From positions 1 to 9,325 of the forward strand of contig JBAXHO010000066.1 of assembly GCA_037138855.1 (NCBI GenBank): a DNA stretch of 9,325 nucleotides, given 5' to 3'. The DNA is from JBAXHO01 sp037138855. GTDB taxonomy: Bacteria > Patescibacteriota > Dojkabacteria > B142 > OLB20. The notes beneath the pieces were generated by a model. The model searched no databases. It was not told the DNA's origin and saw only the letters and a program-made list of their open reading frames with translations. The position numbers and the translations under genes are program-made. This document shows, in pieces, positions 5,299 to 9,325 of the stretch. Every line of letters begins with the position of its first letter. Position 1 is the stretch's first letter.

Positions 5299-6590
5299 AA
5301 GCTCAAATTACTCAATTACATCACTGTCTTACAATTCGTTTTCTACCCTTTCTTGACCAATATTTTTTCTGGTTATTATTGGTAATTTTTATTATTGCCA
5401 TCATTTTAATGCCAAATACCGGTTTAGTTAATGATTTTGATACATTTTTACAGTGGGTGCAGTATATGTTGGATCATGGCTTTACGCAAGCTTATGGATT
5501 AGAAATTAATAATTATTTTCCCATTTTTAATTATCTTCTTTACCTTTGGATTCTGATTTATCATAATTATCAGAACATTGCAGTACACATCTATGATTTG
5601 AAATTCTTTCTCGTTGCCTTTGATTTTGGTTCCGTGGCTTTAGCAGCCTGGCTTTTGAAAAAATTTCAGAAACCACGATACTGGGCATTACTGATCTTAT
5701 TTAATCCGGCATTTTTTTATAATAGTTGGGTTTGGGGGCAGATCGAAGCTTTATATTTATTCTTTACTCTAGCTGCCATCTTTGCAGCACTGTATAAACA
5801 TCCCAATTGGAGTGTAGTTTTTTATGTTTTGGCATTTTATAGCAAAATGCAGGCGATTGTTTTTTTACCTGGTCTTGTTTTGTTGTTGGCACCTCAGTAT
5901 ATTAAGCATCCTAAGCAAATTTTATTGGCGATTGGTAGTATTTTTCTGACACATTTAATTATTCTTTTTCCGTTTATATACGCTGGTCAGTTGACTTTAA
6001 TGTATCAGAATGTCCTAGCTTCAGTAGATATGTTCCCGATTATCTCAGCCAATGCTTATAATTTTTGGACTCTATTGCTTAGTGGCAAGATGAGTGGTCA
6101 TCCTGACGGGGTAAAATTTTTTATTGTTAGTTATAAACTTTGGGGAATTCTTTTATTCTGCAGCGCTTCAGCATTGGCACTTTGGCCTGGATTTCTCTGC
6201 TGGCTGAAAGCTCCTAGACAAGTAATTGCGCTAGATCTCAAGTTTTTATACAGTATCTTTCTGCAAAACGCTCTGATTGCTTTGATCTTCTTTTATTTTC
6301 CAACCCAAATGCATGAACGTTATTTGCAACCGGCAATTTTATTGTTTGGCATGGTATTTCTTTTTAAGCCAAACAGGATCAGTGGTTTTGCGTATTTGAT
6401 AATTTCTATTACATATTTTTTTCAGCTAGAGCGGATCATTCGGTATTTACAGCTGTCTGAGTTTGCATACAAATGGATGAGTTCTAGAGTAATGTCCATT
6501 AATTTTGGTATAGTTTTAGTTTTGGGAATGTATTTGCTTTATCAGAAGCGAATTGTCAAAACCAAAAAAACTGATAGTGAATTCAATTAA
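5295..6590 (+). CDS. GT-C mannosyltransferase, Gpi18-like (COG5542)
   Basis: A 431-residue polytopic membrane protein of about ten segments, resembling Gpi18-related bacterial mannosyltransferases that use polyprenyl-phosphate-mannose on the outer face. The first outer loop after the first membrane helix (about 22-39) holds the acidic NDFDTFLQW at 46-54, the position of the catalytic Asp in GT-C enzymes. NPAFFYNSWVWGQIEALY (137-154), YSKMQAIVFLPG (182-193) and the HERY motif (340-343) within QMHERYLQPA are the family's conserved blocks. The C-terminus is a lysine-rich cytoplasmic tail. Its start overlaps the Dpm1-like gene by four bases, linking donor synthesis with donor use. Its 3' end overlaps the convergent ATPase gene by eight bases. 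The acceptor is unknown; no separate flippase gene for the lipid-linked sugar is present here. Confidence 0.83.
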   Translation: MKAQITQLHHCLTIRFLPFLDQYFFWLLLVIFIIAIILMPNTGLVNDFDTFLQWVQYMLDHGFTQAYGLEINNYFPIFNYLLYLWILIYHNYQNIAVHIYDLKFFLVAFDFGSVALAAWLLKKFQKPRYWALLILFNPAFFYNSWVWGQIEALYLFFTLAAIFAALYKHPNWSVVFYVLAFYSKMQAIVFLPGLVLLLAPQYIKHPKQILLAIGSIFLTHLIILFPFIYAGQLTLMYQNVLASVDMFPIISANAYNFWTLLLSGKMSGHPDGVKFFIVSYKLWGILLFCSASALALWPGFLCWLKAPRQVIALDLKFLYSIFLQNALIALIFFYFPTQMHERYLQPAILLFGMVFLFKPNRISGFAYLIISITYFFQLERIIRYLQLSEFAYKWMSSRVMSINFGIVLVLGMYLLYQKRIVKTKKTDSEFN

Positions 6591-8955
6591 AATTCTGCCT
6601 GAGACCCAGTCTATTTGTGAGATATTTCATCAATTCATTTATAATTAAAGTCATAATGACTAGGCCAACGATGAACGATAGTTGTAGAGCAGATAATGCT
6701 ACAAAATTAAAATTCATTTGCATCGGTTTGAAATAAATAATACCAATTGCTAAGCCAGCAGATAAAATAATTGCATAGATGAGGCTTTTGGAAGGTCGGG
6801 GAGCTTTGAATAGAGGCAAAGATGATCTAAGGGTTAGTACTAGTACCAATTCACAAAGCACGCTGAGAAGGAACCAGCCAGTTTGTAATACGTGGATTCC
6901 AAATTGATTAAAAAAGAAAAAGAAACACAGGTCATAAAAGCAGCTTAGTAACCCAAATAGAAATACTTCAATTAATATGAGCTTTAAATTTTTTGAAATT
7001 GGTTTCTTTAAAACATTTTTAGAAATATTATCAAAAATTAGTAATGTAAGAGGAAGGTCAGTAAGAAAATTATTAAGTAAAATTTGTGTGGGTGTCATTG
7101 CTATCCGTCCCCAAATCAACATGACTATGACAACAGAAATAAAAGTTCCGATATTACCTGTCAAGGTGCAGAATAAATAGGTCATAATATTTGCAAATGC
7201 TTTGCGGCTCAATAAGATGGCATTGATAATCGGATGCAGACTTTTTTGCAGTAGAATGATATCAGTTGCCTGCTTAGCTACATCAGTAGCATTTTTCACT
7301 ACTATACTTACATCTGCTTTTTTCAATCCCAAGGTATCATTTACACCTTCACCGAGGAATGCACATGTTCCAATTCTTGAAAATTTTTTAATAAGAGTCA
7401 CTTTGGATTCAGGAGTACATTTCGCAAAGATAATTGTATCCCTAAGCGTTTGCTCACTTAGGTCTTCAGCTTTATTTTTGTCCAGTGAAATAATCCGTAA
7501 GTCTCCTTTAATCAGATTCAATTTCTTAGCAATGTATTGGGCTACCAGCTCAGTGTCTCCGGTCAATATTTTAAGATGAATATTCATATTTTGGCATGTT
7601 TTCACAAGATTTCCAGCATCTTTTTTAAGAGGATCTTCAAAAGAAACAAGTCCATTCATAATAAAATTTTCATTGGGGTTTGTACGAGTAGCAAATGTTA
7701 AAATTCTTAAACCATTTGATTCCATCTCATCATTTTTTTTACTTATTTCCAAATTTACATTATTACAGATAGCAGAAATCTTTTGAAACTGACCTCTGAT
7801 TATCGTCATTCCAGAATTATCTTCAAAGAGAGCATAACCTTTGATATAATTAAAACCAGTGTATTTCACATTTACTTTTGGAGAATTTTTTTCAAAATAG
7901 TTCGTTTTTTTAAGCCCGGTATCAAATATTTTGTCCATATAAGTTTGAGTATATTCAAAAGTGAGAAATTTCTTCAGAGTTCTAGAAATATTGCTAACCT
8001 CGAAAATTTCGGCTACTCGGACTTTATTTTCCGTTAGTGTTCCTGTTTTATCAGAAAGTAAAAAAACTGTTCCGCCAAGCTCTTGAATGGTATTTAAATG
8101 TTTGACTATTGTTTTAAATTTGGCGAGTAATACTGCAGAACGTGTCAGGATCACTGTTGTAATTAGTGGCAAAGTTTCAGGAATTACTCCAATAAGTAAG
8201 GCAATTGCAAAAATTAAAAATTCTTCCCAGCTTAATACTTTTGTCATCAAAACTGAAATTACAAACATAATTGATAATACTGCCACAGTTAAAAGTAGTG
8301 AATATTTGCCAATATTTTGGATAAATTCATTAAAGCTATTGTGTTTATGTATCTTAGCGATTTTTTCCTGAAATTGTGAAAATGAACTATTGGTACCAAT
8401 AGCGACTACTTGTCCGATTAAATATCCTTCTGCCACTACGCATCCGCTTTGGAGAGTTTCATTCTCAGCAATTATCACCGGGATAGTTTCACCAGTTATT
8501 ATGGATTTATCAATTGAGACATCTTTTTGAACTCTGACAAGAATATCAACCGGGATAATACTTCCTGAAGGTAATAATACAATATCTCCTAAAACCAGAT
8601 CGTTGGTTTGAATTTCAATTTTTTTGCTCTCTCTAATAACAAGACATCTTACATTGATGAGTTTATATAATTGTTCAGAAAGTTTTTCTGCTTTAAATTC
8701 CTGAAAAAATCCAATTGCCAGATTAATTAAATTAATAATTAAGAAGATAATGGCATTAAAAAAATCATCTAGAAATATTGATAGAAGACTGGAGAAAATA
8801 AGTAATATAAAAAATATTGAAGACACTTGATTGATTAAAATTTTAAGGGCTGTTTTGAGATTCGAATTGGATTTGGAAATAATATTTTTTTCTTTGAGCT
8901 CTATCTCATCATTTGTTAGTCCAGTATCGATAGATGTATATTCGAAAGCTTCCAT
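6583..8955 (-). CDS. P-type ATPase, P3B (MgtA-like) magnesium importer
   Basis: A 790-residue polytopic pump, near MgtA/MgtB but about 100 residues shorter, mainly in the N-terminal and nucleotide-binding regions. Landmarks are actuator TGET (154-157), PETLP in M4 (259-263, matching MgtA PEMLP rather than calcium-pump PEGLP), DKTGTLT with phosphorylated Asp302, TGD (465-467), and M6 NNFLTD (N629, D633) aligning with MgtA QNLMYD. C-terminal segments (LQTGWF, LAIGII) also match MgtA. Ten membrane segments fit about 46-62, 65-86, 218-238, 244-270, 590-612, 620-640, 657-680, 688-709, 722-741 and 753-776. Oddities: the hinge GDGVND reads GEGVND (Glu536), and the N-domain KGA is RGQ (387-389). Phosphorylation and actuator motifs are intact, so it is probably active. 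It has its own extended -10 promoter. Mg2+ as substrate is inferred from family. Confidence 0.9.
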   Translation of the reverse strand: MEAFEYTSIDTGLTNDEIELKEKNIISKSNSNLKTALKILINQVSSIFFILLIFSSLLSIFLDDFFNAIIFLIINLINLAIGFFQEFKAEKLSEQLYKLINVRCLVIRESKKIEIQTNDLVLGDIVLLPSGSIIPVDILVRVQKDVSIDKSIITGETIPVIIAENETLQSGCVVAEGYLIGQVVAIGTNSSFSQFQEKIAKIHKHNSFNEFIQNIGKYSLLLTVAVLSIMFVISVLMTKVLSWEEFLIFAIALLIGVIPETLPLITTVILTRSAVLLAKFKTIVKHLNTIQELGGTVFLLSDKTGTLTENKVRVAEIFEVSNISRTLKKFLTFEYTQTYMDKIFDTGLKKTNYFEKNSPKVNVKYTGFNYIKGYALFEDNSGMTIIRGQFQKISAICNNVNLEISKKNDEMESNGLRILTFATRTNPNENFIMNGLVSFEDPLKKDAGNLVKTCQNMNIHLKILTGDTELVAQYIAKKLNLIKGDLRIISLDKNKAEDLSEQTLRDTIIFAKCTPESKVTLIKKFSRIGTCAFLGEGVNDTLGLKKADVSIVVKNATDVAKQATDIILLQKSLHPIINAILLSRKAFANIMTYLFCTLTGNIGTFISVVIVMLIWGRIAMTPTQILLNNFLTDLPLTLLIFDNISKNVLKKPISKNLKLILIEVFLFGLLSCFYDLCFFFFFNQFGIHVLQTGWFLLSVLCELVLVLTLRSSLPLFKAPRPSKSLIYAIILSAGLAIGIIYFKPMQMNFNFVALSALQLSFIVGLVIMTLIINELMKYLTNRLGLRQNFN

Positions 8956-8989
8956 TAAAAATTCTTTAGTTAAAAACTATTTTAATAAT

Positions 8990-8998
8990 AATATAACA
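8990..8998 (-). promoter_or_regulatory. Extended -10 promoter of the P-type ATPase gene
   Basis: On the minus strand this reads TGTTATATT, an extended -10 with one mismatch to TATAAT and no good -35 at normal spacing. Predicted transcription starts near 8983, leaving a leader of about 28 nt, too short for an M-box or mgtA-type leader riboswitch. A 13-mer covering the element (8992-9004) is identical to 1978-1990 in the MBL hydrolase promoter. Confidence 0.5.
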
Positions 8999-9242
8999 TA
9001 ATTAAAAACACATTTTCCTTGAAATTATATTCTTGTTATCGAGGATATAATTTGGACAATTGATAATGAAACAGATTGCTTTTAATTCTTTTAGAAATTG
9101 GTGGACATGATGTGGTGGATTAAATTTTATTACTTACCTAAAATAAGTCATTAGTTTTGTTGGTGTCTGACGAATCAGTTATACTTGCTTTAAACATGAA
9201 TATCCAAAAACATGGCTTGAATATTTGAAAATTGCAATATTT

Positions 9243-9272
9243 TTGACTAAAGTGTAATGATATAGTTATAAA
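9243..9272 (+). promoter_or_regulatory. Possible promoter reading off the right edge
   Basis: TTGACT (9243-9248) and TATAAA (9267-9272) are 18 bp apart, a fair sigma70 match pointing out of the window. A gene probably starts beyond base 9325, since no start codon with an open frame follows within view. Such matches are common in AT-rich DNA, so confidence is limited. Confidence 0.35.
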
Positions 9273-9325
9273 TCACTGCTGTCCGCTAAAAGTTTCACTT
9301 TAATCCCGAAATAAATCGAGCTGTA

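Larger units (their letters stand above)
8956..9325. other. 370-bp right-edge region without a convincing gene
   Basis: This stretch holds the ATPase promoter and very AT-rich DNA. Plus-strand open frames are tiny: ATG at 9067 opens 14 codons and ATG at 9110 opens 15, both Trp-rich and overlapping by four bases (ATGA), with no ribosome binding site. A TATAAT occurs at 9046-9051 on the plus strand without a matching -35. An imperfect inverted repeat (9205-9215 with 9235-9245) precedes a better promoter candidate near the edge. Confidence 0.5.

Noticed and set aside
6977..8371. Plus-strand open frames inside the P-type ATPase gene
   Set aside because: They lie opposite intact catalytic motifs, and their products look like reverse-strand translations of the pump.
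8956..8989. Mg2+-sensing leader riboswitch for the MgtA-like pump
   Set aside because: The likely leader is only about 28 nt and AT-rich, far too short for an M-box.
9205..9245. Hairpin terminator near the right edge
   Set aside because: The 11-bp arms have two mismatches, are almost all A/T, and have a 19-nt loop; this is expected by chance in such DNA.

Overview
This is an AT-rich bacterial segment with seven intact protein genes, no RNA genes and no recognisable transposase. Three genes end in TGA, so TGA is read as stop. None of the seven starts has a convincing Shine-Dalgarno sequence. An NBR1-type Ig plus CARDB surface protein, a Dpm1-like synthase paired with a Gpi18-like mannosyltransferase, and compact versions of CorA and an MgtA-like ATPase together suggest an uncultured Candidate Phyla Radiation (Patescibacteria) genome. 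That placement is inference. TGA as stop argues against the Gracilibacteria/SR1 lineages that recode it.

Layout. On the minus strand, 1190-1939 encodes an MBL-fold hydrolase and 197-1093 a CorA-type Mg2+ channel, 96 bp apart and possibly co-transcribed. A 143-bp divergent promoter region follows, with an extended -10 for the hydrolase and a TTGCAA-17-TATTAT promoter for the plus-strand gene. Then come a bitopic NBR1-Ig/CARDB/CARDB surface protein (2083-3654), a small SRPBCC/AHSA1-like protein (3832-4218), and a two-gene unit with an ATGA overlap: polyprenol-phosphate mannose synthase-like GT2 (4558-5298) and a GT-C mannosyltransferase (5295-6590). The last gene converges, with an 8-bp overlap, on a minus-strand P3B (MgtA-like) P-type ATPase (6583-8955). 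The final 370 bp hold no convincing gene.

How the genes may work together. The GT2/GT-C pair fits a route in which polyprenyl-phosphate-mannose is made on the cytoplasmic face and used on the outer face, possibly to glycosylate surface proteins or glycans. CorA and the ATPase are two independent Mg2+ uptake candidates at opposite ends of the window.

The most unusual signal is not a gene. Both spacers around the SRPBCC gene (3655-3831 and 4219-4554) consist largely of degenerate 7-bp units kept in register over long runs. The sequence changes gradually from unit to unit, and the tracts occur as direct and inverted copies on both sides of the gene.
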